DNA of 64,000 nt from Charina bottae. Its lineage: Eukaryota; Chordata; Lepidosauria; Squamata; Charinaidae. Every line of letters begins with the position of its first letter. Position 1 is the stretch's first letter. The position numbers and the translations under genes are program-made. Location of the stretch: NCBI GenBank assembly GCA_023362775.1, contig JALMGJ010000004.1, forward strand, positions 81,272,798 to 81,336,797, read 5' to 3'. Below, one piece after another: positions 1 to 11,542 of this stretch. The notes beneath the pieces are model-generated. The model ran no database searches, was not told the origin of the DNA, and saw only the letters and a list, made by a program, of their open reading frames with translations.

Positions 1-620
1 TGCCTGCAGAAAGTGATGTTTTTCCAAAAGCCTAGGACCCAGTTTGATCTGCTTTTGCTGCTTTAAAAAGCTAACATATTCTTAAATATCTGATGGATGG
101 CCAAAAACTACTGCCAAATGTGTTTCATTTTATTCTGGGAAGACAGATAATGGAAGTTTATGAACATTACATAATGGGACAACTCTGTTTAGAGATTATA
201 TTTGTCAACTGTCTATTGAAACCTTGTCCTGTCTTCTTTAAACATTACTGGAAACTCTAGTAAGTTGGAGTGGAAGATACTTGTACATTCCAAAGGAATT
301 GCTTGTATGCAGACTGACTGGATGTAAAATTTGTAGAAAAGAAGAGTTAAACATATTGATAAATTTGTAAAATAAAGATGCAAAATCTGAGGTTCCAGGA
401 CTGCACACTGGTCCCAAAAGGCTTGAAAGGATCCCTAAAAGCTCAATTTTTTACTGTTTTGGTAAAGTTAATGTATTAGTATTAGTAAAATTTTACTGTT
501 TTAGTACTAGTAGTACATCACCCAGTAGTAGTAGTACAGTATCTCATCCAGGAGGCCAATATACTCCCATTCTATATAGATCTTGGGCAGTAGGGCATAA
601 TGGTTTGCAGCAAACAATGG
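1..620. other. Gene-free AT-rich stretch
   Basis: No open frame with recognisable protein similarity and no clear transposon end is visible. Around 470-540 there is a loose run of AGT/ACT trinucleotides (imperfect TAGTA repeats). I see nothing else. Confidence 0.6.
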
Positions 621-621
621 G

Positions 622-624
<3 letters not shown>

Positions 625-662
<38 letters not shown>
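625..662. repeat. (TATC)n microsatellite at an L2 3' end
   Basis: About nine uninterrupted ATCT units. It directly abuts the 3' terminus of the minus-strand L2 copy A, so it probably grew from that element's short tandem tail rather than arising independently. Confidence 0.9.
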
Positions 663-663
<1 letters not shown>

Positions 664-3080
664 TATTTGGATTTATCCCCACCCATCTCTAGCATGGTAG
701 ACTCTGGGCGGTTTACAATCACAATATAAAAGTTAAAAACTTATACATTTAAAACTACCATAAAAATAAAAAATAGAAATCCAAAAAGATGGTATGTTCT
801 TAAAAGGAGGATATTATTACGCTAACCACCCCCAGGAGGAACTATTATGTCCTTCGTTCCAGGCAAGGCAGCAGAAACAGGTCTTTAATGACTTCCTGAA
901 GGTCAGGAGTGAGGATGCCCGTCTCGCCTCAGGGGGCAAGATATTCCATAGGGCGGGTGCTATCGCAGAGAAGGCACGCCTCCTGGACCCCGCTAGATGG
1001 AATTATTTTAATGATGGGATCTGGAGCATGCCCTCTCTGCGTGATCGGGTGGGGCGGGTAGATATAATCAGGACGAGACGGTCCCTCAGATACCCTGGTC
1101 CCATGCCATGTAGGGCTTTAAAGGTAATAACCAACACCTTGAATTGGATCCGGAAGCAAACTGGGACCCAATGCAGCTCACGGAGTAGCGGTGTTACATG
1201 TGCTGATCTTATAGCACCCAGAACTACCTGTGCAGCTGCATTCTGGACCAGCTGAAGCTTCCGAATACTCTTCAAGGGTAGCCCCATGTAGAGCGCGTTG
1301 CAGTAATCTATATGGGAGATGACAAGGGTATGAGTGACTGTTCGGAGGCCTCCTGATCCAGGAAGGGGCGCAACTGGCACACAAGCCGAAGCTGTGCAAA
1401 GGCCCTCCTGGCCACGACTGCCACCTGCTCCTCGAGCAGGAGTCGTGAGTCCAGGAGGACCCCCAATCTTCGCACTGAATCTGAACGGGGCAGTGCCACC
1501 CCATCCAGAGCTAAAGATGACAACTTCCTGGAAATCGAGAGGCCATCAATCCACAGCCACTCCGTCTTACCAGGGTTCAGCTGAAGCCTGTTGTTCCCCA
1601 TCCAGGCCCCTACAGCCTCCAGACACTGAGAAAGGGTATCGACTGCAACACTTACTTCACCCGGGACGGAGATGTACAACTGGGTATCATCAGCGTACTG
1701 ATGATACCTCATCCCGTGGTGATGGATGATCTTGCCCAGCGGCTGCATGTAGATGTTAAATAGGAGAGGAGAGAAAACCAAACCCTGCGGCACCCCACAC
1801 AAGAGGGGCCGAGGGTCAGATCTCTCCTCTCCTATTACCACCAATTGGGAGCGATCCCAGAGGAAGGAGGCGAACCAGCGTAAAACAACGCCGCCCACCC
1901 CCAACTCCCTGAGCCGCCCCAACAGGATACCATGGTCGACGGTATCAAAAGCCGCTGAGAGATCCAAGAGAGTGAGAATGGATGCACTCCCTCCATCTCG
2001 CTCCTGCCAAAGATCACCCATAAGTGCAACCAATGCAGTCTCTGTCCCATATCCCGGCCTGAAACCTGACTGAAAGGGGTCTAGATAATCTGTTTCATCC
2101 AGAATCCTCTGGAGTTGCAGCGCCACCACCTTCTCAACCACCTTTCCCAAAAAGGGAAGGTGGGAGACAGGACGAAAGTTGTTTAAAACAGTAGGGTCCA
2201 GGGAAGGCTTCTTGAGGAGGGGATGAACAAAAGCCTTCTTAAAGACCGCTGGAAACACCCCCTCCCCCAAAGTTGTATTAATCATTGCCTGGACTCAACA
2301 ACATGTAACCTCCCGGGCTGACTTAACCATCCAGGAGGGACACGGGTCTAGATGGCAAGTGGTGGCGTTTACAATCCGTAGGATTCTGTCTACTTCATCA
2401 GGCCCAACAGGATCAAACTGTTCCCAGATAACAGGGTAAGTACATGCCTCTGGCATCTCCCCAGATTGTGCCTCACGCTTAGAGTTTAACTTGGAATGAA
2501 TCTGAGCGATTTTGTCCTGCAGATGCTCAGCAAACTCTTCCGACAGCAAGGCTTCCGACCGGCCCTGTAAATGGGTCACTAATTCCGTCCGACCCAAAAG
2601 AGATCTAGTAATCTTAAACAGGGCCGTTGGGTGGCATTCTGCGGACGCAATAAGAGCGGAGAAATAATCACGTTTTGCCGCTCTTACTGCCACAAGGTAG
2701 GTCCTAATAGCGGCTCTAGATTGTGTCCGGTCAGATTCAGTCCTTGTCTTCCTCCAGCGGCACTCCAGACGTCTCTTAACCCTCTTCAAAACCCTCAACT
2801 CCTCCGTGAACCACGGGGAGTGACGGGTTGAACGAGGCAAGAGAGGTCGCATAGGCACGATCCTGTCCAAGGCCCCAGCCGCCTCTTTATTCCAAGCTGC
2901 GGCTAAGACCTCCGCCGGACCGTGCTGCAAATCTTCAGGTATAACCCCCAGCTCCCTCTGAAACCTCATTGGGTCCATAAGTCGCCGGGGGTGGACCAAT
3001 CTAATAGGTCCAGCCTCCCTGCGGAGTGGGGTAGCACAAGAGAGCCTCAAGGTCACCAGGGCATGGTCTGACCATGACAT
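663..3080 (-). mobile_element. L2-type LINE, copy A (5'-truncated)
   Basis: About 2.4 kb of a non-LTR retrotransposon on the minus strand. Its 3' UTR (663-790) contains the phrase TTGTAAACCGCCCAGAGTC, shared with the other L2 copies here. It aligns with copy C up to the word CTGACCATGACA near 3079 and then stops matching, so it is 5'-truncated inside the endonuclease domain. The motifs LLDLSAAFD and YHQYADDTQLY place it in the L2/CR1 group; L2 is preferred because of the RT wording, but I cannot run a classifier. No clear TSD was found. Confidence 0.9.
1003..3080 (-). pseudogene. L2 ORF2 fragment: endonuclease C-terminus plus reverse transcriptase
   Basis: Encodes the polyprotein that nicks target DNA and copies L2 RNA by target-primed reverse transcription. 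Reading 5'->3' on the minus strand: the last part of the APE endonuclease (SDHALVTL, with the conserved DH pair) and the linker lie in 2295-3080. RT fingers (RPVSHLPFLGKVVEKVV), motif A ([16 protein letters not shown]), motif B ([16 protein letters not shown]) and motif C (YADD) lie in 1308-2285. The C-terminal domain ([16 protein letters not shown]) lies in 1003-1380. The frame breaks at about 2290 and again at about 1340-1380, so no full protein is made. RT catalytic residues survive. Confidence 0.88.
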
Positions 3081-6000
3081 TATATTTGTCTTCTAGAGGA
3101 TTTATATTCAAAATATCTAAAGGGAGACTGCAAGGAATAAAATCTTTTTTAAAAAATGAGCCTCAAGGCACTGCATCATAATTATTATTAGGTATAACAG
3201 AAAAAGATTGCAATCAGTGTCACGGCTATAATTATTCACAGTTGAAGAGTGAATCACAGAAGATAGATGGAGGGAGACACTCCTACAGTAACTGGATTTT
3301 TTTTAATGTTACAGAGAGAAGCTATCCACTCTGTTTGGAGCTTTTGCTTTGAAACTATGGATCAAGTCAAAAATGTATGACCTTCATCCATCTGTGACAA
3401 AACAGTGTATATGAAGAGTTTTAGATGAGATCCTTTAAGTAAGTCAATCTCTGTAGAGCATTACACTGGTACAGATCCAATCAGCAACCCTTCCACTGGA
3501 AAAGTCTTATATGTGATAATTGTAATTTTTTTCATCTATACATGCATACAGTAATACACATGATTTCCATAGGGAGGGGGGAATGGTATTATTTTTAACA
3601 GTGCAAAGCTTACTGTCACATGGTGTGATTCCAATGTTCAGCAATTGCATCACTGAATTTGTGAATGCTTTGATGACCACATGTGGTCCTGTGATTGCAG
3701 ATTTCCAGAATCAGTCATATTGTCAAAAAGAGCATAAAGCCAAGGTCTAGAATTCTTGGGAATGTCTTTTGTATTTTGGGATATAAAAGAAATCCACTGT
3801 TGATTTCCTTTAGAGTAAAATACTATCATAGAATAATTCAGATTCCATTAATCATTAATACATTCCTATTATCTATTCTCCTTGGCTCAAAGTATTTGTA
3901 CAAATACCATATATGCATGCCAATATGCATGCCATATATACATATCAGCAATGTGTGCCCAAAAACTCAAACATAAAAACAAACAAAAATTATAGTGCGT
4001 GCGTGCGTGGGTGGGGGGGGAGAATATACACCACTATGTATATCACAACATGTGCTAAGAATGGTGCATACAATAAAATGCTGCATTCCAAATTATATCT
4101 ATTAGAGAAAGTTGGGTATGACAAGAAAACATATGCAGTTTTCTGTCATTTGAGAGGGGGAAAAAACAGGAAAATTTGACAGAACAGAATAGTAAGCAAT
4201 TACATATTAAATAAGGATGTACCAGTTTAGATTTGTCCACATATCCAAACAAGAATATTTTGTCATAGTTTTCTACATGCAGCAGTGATTCTAAATAAAT
4301 TATGCCAATAATCATTTCTGCATAAGGTAGTCTTTGTTACCCATAAGCTTAAATGAAATCCTTACAGTCTATGTTAACAGTGAAATATTTTTAAATAAAA
4401 TGTCAAGATAACAGAAATTAAAGTGAATTTGCAGATTATGCTCTCTCTTTCCGTGTAGGAAAAAAACATGTTCTGAAACTGACTTGATGGAAACAGAATG
4501 TCTTTATCAAAAGAAATGATTCCTTTATATTTTAGCTGAGTAATTTTTAGTACTGAAAAGGAAGTTGCATGGAACTTCATGAGTTAGGCAAGAGACCTAA
4601 AGTATAAGTAAGGAGGTTTATTACAAGAAATCTCTATCAAAATATGACTCTAACCAAACCCTCTGTATCAAATATGTCTATGAAGGTTCTCAGTATCAAA
4701 TAAAAATGCTTCCATGGCTTGGCTGGGTGAAAAGCCAACATCTGTGACATACCTTAATGTTTGTGGGATCACTGTGGAGAGATGCAGACTCTTGGCAATT
4801 ATAAATTACAATGATCCCTGTACTAAAGTAAACACAGCTATAGTCACACATCTGTGTTTTATTATATGAACAGCAGCTGCCAAAAAAAAAAAAGCACTGT
4901 ATTTATTGATGGAAGTAATATTCTGAGTTTCTTGTATTTCTTGTAAGAAAACCTGGCTTTATTGAAATATAGACTTCTTTTGCTAGAAAAAATGTTCATA
5001 GTTATTCACATTCATAGAGATTACTAATCATGAGCATAGTTAACAACCAAATATAATTTCTCTAAGTTTATAGTTTCACTATAGTTATTACAATTATACA
5101 GACAGACACACAGAGAGATGAATATTATATTACATATCTTTGTACTGTATCTGCTCTAACATAAGGGTAGACAATCTGTTTCATGTGTCTGATTCAGGCA
5201 TTATACTAAAATTTTGTTTTTTGAACCAGCCTTCATTGAATAAATCACAATTGGTTAACTTTAAAGAAGAACACTAAGTGAAAACCAAACAAACCATTTT
5301 ACTGTTTAGCACTAAACGCTATATCATATATTTCACTCAACTAAAGAAAGTAGACGATTTTTGTTTTGGCTCACCGAACGTGTGAACCTAGACACTATGA
5401 TTTATGGTTTAATATGTTGTGTGAACCCTGCCATAATCTCTTGCTATTAACCATGCAGGCCAAGGGTTTATGAGCATTCAAATCTAAGTATATCTCTAAG
5501 ACACAGGTTGCTTATATTTGCTTTATAGCATGCCAGATTTTTTATGGCAAGAACTGAAAGCTATATATTTTCACAGCATTACTAATGACTCCTTTTCCTC
5601 TTTTGTCTTCTGAACTAACATTAAAAGAACTTTTTTTTAAAAAAAATAAAGCTTCATTTTTCTATTTAAACTGTGCATTACTGCTTCTTTCTTTCTCTGT
5701 CCTGCCTGAGTTTAAATGTTTCTTATGTTCTAAATGTTGTTAGGAAATATTCTGTCTATCACTTTTCCTAACTGGCCTTCAGGTCAGCTAGCAGAAGATA
5801 GATATTCAATGTATATAATTGGAACAGTGGGTAAAATGTTGATTTAAACCTCAATCCATTTTTTAAAAAAATCCTGCCTTTATTCTGATTTGTACAATCT
5901 CAATGAGATCACCAGGGAATCTACCACCAAATAAGTGGTTACAATAAAATATGTCAATTCAGCAGGCATTCCTTAACAAGCTCATATTTTTGGAGCCAAA

Positions 6001-7756
6001 GGTTTGAAAATTTTTCCCCAAAGTCAAGTCGGGCAATCAAGCCTCTTTCAAGCTTTTGTATGCAACCTTAAGAACTAGACATTTGTTTTAAAAGTGGCAG
6101 AGTGAGGAAGAGAGAAACAAGACAATTCTATGGATACATGATATAATGCATCATGGTGTTGGATTGCCTGCTTCTACATACAGTATATTTTTTTTTCTCT
6201 TCTAAGCAATATAAATTAGAGGATAATTAACCCCTCAATTTTTGACATTATGCTGTTTGGGCTTCTATACAAAACTGAAATAACATTGTTTGACTATGCT
6301 TAATAATGCAACTATTATTCATGCTATGTTCTATGAAATAAGTGATTAATATCTGTAATGAAGACTAAGAAAAATAATGCAATAGCAGACAGAGCCAATA
6401 GCACCTTTCCTGGCTTCCATAGCAATATATTTCTTTCTTTTTTCAAGTTGGAAAATGTAGTGTGTTTAATGCTGTTCTTGTTTGTAAGGATACTTATAAT
6501 ATAAACATTTGTTATCAATTTTATGAATATTCTATTATATCAGTTCAGAAAACATAGCTATTGTTCATTTTACTGCCAGGTTTTAGCCTAATGAGAGTCT
6601 ATATTAAGGAGACAAGCAAAACTCACAGAGATACATTTACATGATCATTACAATATGGATGTCATTCTATTGCTTTATTTGGATGTGGAAAGTGGAGTTC
6701 TGAAGTAGACCATCACTCTGCTGACTGCCATTAGCTAAACCTGGGGAAATATAAGTGCTGCAGGGTAACACTAGCTGAATTATTCCCATGGTAAGGAAAA
6801 ATACACATGACATAAAATCCCTGGACAATAAATATTATGTAGAAACAAGTTGCTTAGGATAGAAGGAAGTGAAATGATCCAATAAGAAATTGAGTAAATA
6901 AGATATTTAGTAAGGCAGAAGAAAAAGCAAAACTTATGTATGCAAACAGGATCTTCAGTTAAAACAGATTCGCATATTAGCTTGAAATAAGCAGCTATAT
7001 TTCTTAGCATATTGCTATATAAATTAGTAGAACATTAAAGCTACAACAAGTTTTATATATTGTAATGTAATATAATTCAAATGTATAAAGGATATTCTTG
7101 TATTATGTTAAAACTAAATGTATTGCTTATTCAGAGTTTTGAAAGGACAGTGATTAGAGGTTAAAAAACATATACATGCCTTACTGCTTCTAAGCAAATG
7201 TATGAAACAATGTGCTATGGAACTATTTTTTTGATGACAGCATATAAAAAATGATTTGTGATTATGATTTGGTAAGTACTACTGGTATGCATTGCCCACT
7301 AGAGGGCATTATCTAGATTTTAGATTTTAAAAAATGGAAATATGTTTCTGTGTAAGCAGAAGTTTTATTTCTTAATTATCTGTTCTTACAGTTTATAAAA
7401 ATAGTGTAATTATACAAAATAATTTCCCCTCATTTCATAAGAATATTAATATTGTTTGGTAAAAAGTATTATGGTTATTTCTATTGTTTTGTATTGTGCT
7501 TCTTCTAGAATAAGTTCTTTAAACTTTTTTACATATAATTCATGGAATTTAAGATAATTTCATTAATACAATAAAATAAAAAGTGTTATCTTTATCTTTT
7601 TGCCTTTATCGGTGACAGTGAAGTTGCATTAAATTAAATTGAGGAATGACAAAAATTTGAAAATAATTTTTTCAAAAAAAAAACAATCAATACAACAACA
7701 AAAATAATTCAAGTATTTGGAGAAATTTTCTTTTTAATTATATAGAAAAAAATTCA
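3081..7756. other. Gene-free AT-rich stretch
   Basis: About 4.7 kb with only short chance frames. It holds a small TATGCATGC-type direct repeat near 3910-3945, a GTGC/poly-G run at about 3995-4020, a poly-A run near 4880 and otherwise apparently unique AT-rich sequence. No coding or RNA gene was recognised. Confidence 0.6.
7296..7309 (+). promoter_or_regulatory. CTCF-like motif
   Basis: CCACTAGAGGGCAT fits the CTCF core (CCA-S-Y-AG-R-K-GGC-R) except for its last base. CTCF is an architectural zinc-finger protein that sets chromatin loops. A 14-bp match in 64 kb has a real chance of being coincidental, so this is only a candidate. Confidence 0.25.
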
Positions 7757-7996
7757 AATGGTCTAGTGGTTAAGGCAACAGGCTAGAAACCAGGAGACTG
7801 AGAGTTCTAGTCCCGCCTGAGGCATGAAAGCCAGCTGGGTGACCTTGGACCAGTCGCTCTCTCTCAACCCAACCTACCTCACAGGGTTGTTGTTGTGGGG
7901 AAAATAGGAGGAGGAAGGAGTATTCGGTATGTTCGCTGCCTTGAGTTATTTATAAAAATAATAAAGGTGGCTTAGAAAATAAATAAATAAAAAAGA
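7757..7996 (+). mobile_element. tRNA-derived SINE with L2-like tail
   Basis: Full-length SINE of about 240 bp. The head has a pol III A-box region (GTGGTTAAGGCAACAGGCT) and a B-box region (GAGTTCTAGTCCCGCC), so it would be transcribed by RNA polymerase III from inside. A central block follows (TGGGTGACCTTGGACCAGTC), then CACAGGGTTGTTGTTGTGGGG and a tail in AAATAAATAAATAA. The 3' end (AAGGTGG...AAATAAATAAA) resembles the L2 3' ends in this window, suggesting mobilisation by L2. The head is shared with the SINEs at 53.0, 53.6 and 56.7 kb. Confidence 0.85.
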
Positions 7997-8765
7997 AAAT
8001 AAAAATAAACATCCAACTTTAAATGTTATCGAAAATATAGAGTATTTCAGGCTTTTCATTTTAATATGACAAAAATCACAGGCAATACTGAACTAAACTG
8101 GACATTTATGAAGGCTGGGATCTAATTAAAGTTAATCACCTCTTTGCTTGGACATATAGCCTTTAAAAAACTCAAAAACAATTTGACCACATGTGCAAAT
8201 TAAACCCTTAAATACTCTTGGTTCAGTTTGACTCTTCAATATTTTTTTACATGTAATTTATACTTCTTTTACCCCCACAAGCTTACTCAGATGTAGGTAT
8301 CACTGAATTCAATATGACTGTACTGCAAGGTAAACAGATTGCAGATTTTATCATATTTTGGAAATTGTAGATATGTTATTTCTATTGCTGAGTTAAATGT
8401 GCTTTGATAATATGTCTGTGATCAAGGTATCTCCCCTGCCAGGTAAATACTCCAGTCATACAGATTCTGACTACACTCAATTGCTGCTTATAGATGAAAA
8501 CTCTATAGTCACAGCGCAGGTAGCAAGGTTTTGTGCTGCAGCAATGAAGATTCATCAGACCCTGACGGGCTAATTTCTGTTATGTATTGTATGTAATAGT
8601 AAATCATTTAAATTTTTCTTTTATATATATATAACATAGTGGTAATTTTAGATACTCATGTTTTACAGTTTACAGTATATTTAATATATTATTAATGTCT
8701 ATATTCTCATTTATTATAGGCTGTATGTTAGATTGCACTTATAGAGTCTAGTTATATAGTCTATA
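7997..8765. other. Gene-free stretch
   Basis: AT-rich and apparently unique. A short TA run sits near 8622-8634. No gene or recognisable element was seen. Confidence 0.55.
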
Positions 8766-10589
8766 AATGGGGGCCTGTTTTACCTCCTGGGGTAGCTTAT
8801 TCCAAAGAGCAGGCACGATGGCAGAGAAGGCCCTCCTCCTGGACCCTGCCAATTGGCAATCCCTCATGGATAGGGTCCGTAGCATGCCCTCTCTGCCTGA
8901 CCGGGTGGAACAGGTCAATGTCACGGGCGTGAGGCGGTCCATCAGGTAGCCTGAACCTGTGCCATGTAGGGCTTTAAAGGTGATAACCAACACCTTGAAT
9001 TGGACCCAGAAGCAAACTGGCACCCAATGCAGCTCGCAGATCAATAGTGTTATGTGTGCCCACCTTGGGACTCCTAAGACTGCTCACGCAGCTACATTCT
9101 GCACCAGCTGTAGCTTCCAGATACTCTTCAAGGGTAGCCCCATGTAGAGCGCATTACAGTAGTCTATACGGGAGATGACCAGGGCATGAGTGACTGACTG
9201 GAGGGACTCTCAATCCAGGAAAGGGTACACAACACGAAGCTGTGCAAAGGCTCCCATGGCCACAGCTGCCACCTGCTCTTTGAGCAGGAGCCACGAGTCC
9301 AGGAGAACCCACAGGTTCCGCACCAGATCTGTCTGGGGCAGTGCAACCCCATCCAGAGTCAAAGATGATAAGTTCCTGGATACCCGGAAGCCCCCAACCC
9401 AGAGCCACTCCATCTTACCAGGGTTCAGCTGAAGCCTGTTCCCCATCCAGACACCGAGAGAGGGTGGTCATAGCCTCACATCACCAGGGGCGGAGATGTA
9501 TAGTTGGGTATCATCAGCATATTGATGATACCTCACCCCGTGGTGACAGATGATCTCACCCAGCAGTTTCATGTAAATGTTAAAAAGGAGCGGAGAGACT
9601 GCCAAACCCTGTGGCACCCCAAAGAGTGGGGGCTGTGGGCCGGATCTCTTGCTCCCTATCAACACCGATTGGGACCGGCCCTGGAGGAAGGAGGTGAACC
9701 AGCGCAGAACCACGCCGCCCACCCCCAACTCCCTGAGCTGACCCAAAAGGATACCATGGTTGACAGTACTGAAGGCCACTGAGAGGTCAAGAAGAGCCAG
9801 GATGGATGCACTGCCACCATCCTGCTCCCACAAGAGATCATCCATAAGTGCGACCAAGGCTGTTTCCATCGGATATCCGGGCCTGAAACCCGACTGAAAA
9901 GGGTCCAGTTAATCCGTTTCATCCAGGACCCTCTGGAGCTGCAACACCACCACTTTCTCAACCACCTTCCCTAAAAAGGGGACGTAGGAGACTGGATGAA
10001 AATTGTCCAGGATCATAGGGTCCAGTGATGGTTTCTTGAGGAGGGGGAGCACCAGTACCTATTTGAAGGCCGCCAGGAACACTTCCTCCCCTAAGGATGA
10101 ATTGACCATCTCCTAGAACCACCCATACATCACCTCCCATTATTCCTTCACCAGCCAGGAGGGACAGGGATCTAATTGACAAGTGGTGGCATTTACAGAC
10201 CCAAGAACACTGTCCACTTCCTCAGGCCCAACAGGATCAAACCGTTCTGTATTCCCAAGTGTCCAAGCAGTGATCAGATGCTCAGGCAATTGGTTCTTTT
10301 AGATCCAGAGACAATAACACGCCACTGGATAAAGAAACTTTAGCTTTATTATAAACTCAAGCAAACAAATTCAAACAGAAACACAGTTTAGGCAGATTAC
10401 ACAAAGGATAACAAGCATAGCATAAAGAAAGAATTCATACATACCAAGCAAGGTGATACCTTTATTCTCTTGTTGCTACCAGGAACTTGGCTAAGATAGC
10501 AGAGAATCACCCCAAAAGGAATGGCTTTTGAGTCCCACAGCACCCAGCATCGTTAGCCTGCATCAAAATTTCCAAACTTAAAAAACAAT

Positions 10590-10882
10590 GTATAGTCAAA
10601 GGCTTTCACGGCCGGAATCCGATGACTGTTGTGGGTTTTCCGGGCTGTGTGGCCGTGTTCTGGCAGATTTGGTTCCTAACGTTTCACCAGTAGCTGTGGC
10701 TGGCATCTTCAGAGGACAGGAGCACAGCTAGAAGATTCTAGTCTAGAAGACTTGGGCACAGAGAGAATCTTGTAGCTGTGCTACTGTCCTCTGAAGATGC
10801 CAGCCACAGCTACTGGCAAAATGTTAGGAACCAAATCTGCCAGAACATGGCCACACAGCCCGGAAAACCCACAACAACCATC
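10590..10882. mobile_element. Penelope-like foldback (inverted terminal-repeat pair) 1
   Basis: Two inverted copies of a PLE terminal repeat (pLTR) of about 125 bp flank a short unique centre. They are bounded by the 10-bp TSD AAAAAACAAT (10580-10589 and 10883-10892). The left arm has an extra outer segment (GGCTTTCACGGCCGG) that the right arm lacks. The arms differ at several positions, so this copy is older than the one at 15.1 kb. Each arm holds a hammerhead-like core; in the right arm the GAAAC box has decayed to AAAAT. It sits inside the solo LTR, so it is the youngest layer of this nest. Confidence 0.75.
10680..10712 (-). ncRNA. Hammerhead-like ribozyme core in PLE repeat
   Basis: On the minus strand: CUGAAGA, one extra U, stem II GCCAG/CUGGU, then GAAAC-GUU. 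The bases just before CUGA (UCCU) can pair with those after the predicted cleavage position (AGGA) to form a 4-bp stem I. PLE terminal repeats are known to encode minimal hammerhead motifs; cleavage of this copy is an inference. Confidence 0.55.
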
Positions 10883-11352
10883 AAAAAACAATCCCAAGGT
10901 TTTTTATCAAAGTCTGGCTCCCAAACCCCGTGACCAGGCCCAGCCTGAACTTGACTGGGATTCCTCCTGAGGCCTGGCACCTGTCCATGTTATCATTCCC
11001 AGAGCCTGGGAAGCTATCAGATAAGCCAGTGCCTAAGCATAAACAATTTTCTTATCTCCCCCCACCAACACACTCCAAGCCGCTGGAGGGGCGTCTGGAG
11101 GAGTAAACTTATGCTCAAACTAACAAGCTGGGGGGGTTCTCTTATCTCTCCCCCCACTTCCAACAAATATATGTTCTGGAGGGCTGTTGGAGGAGTGGGT
11201 GTATTCTTCTCTCCCCCCCATGCCAAACAGCAATAAAAACAAGCCAGTTAAACATCAGTATAACTCAAAATAAACTCTAATGTCCTAGGTGTGAGGGAGA
11301 AAATCAAAACATGTCATTTAACTCCTCGAGATACAAAGGTCTTCCGCATGTT

Positions 11353-11542
11353 GCCACTACATGTTCCCAGATAATCAGGTAAGCACGTTCCCCAGGCATC
11401 TCCTCAGACCCTGCTACACGCTTGACATCCAACTTGAAGAGAATCTGGCCACTACACGTTCCCAAATAATCGGGTAAGCACATTCCCCAGGCATCTCTTC
11501 AGACCCTGCTACACGCTTGGCATCCAACTTGGAGAGAATCTG
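11353..11542. repeat. 95-bp tandem duplication across the LTR/L2 junction
   Basis: Unit 1 (11353-11447) and unit 2 (11448-11542) are each 95 bp, and both begin with the last 9 bp of the LTR (GCCACTACA) followed by L2 sequence. I count seven differences, all transitions. Because both units contain LTR sequence, the duplication happened after the LTR inserted. Confidence 0.85.

Larger units (their letters stand above)
10248..11361 (-). mobile_element. Solo LTR inserted in L2 copy B
   Basis: The insertion begins TG and ends CA (TGTATTCCC ... CCACTACA on the plus strand). It is flanked by a 5-bp TSD: CGTTC at 10243-10247 and TGTTC at 11362-11366, differing by one C/T transition. The matching uninterrupted site exists in copy C near 24200-24215. 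Without the nested PLE the LTR is about 811 bp. On the minus strand an AATAAA signal near 10350 is followed downstream by a GTGTTATTGTCTCTGG-like stretch, as expected for the R/U5 end of a retroviral-type or Gypsy-type LTR. No internal genes remain, so it arose by LTR-LTR recombination. Superfamily not determined. Confidence 0.7.
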
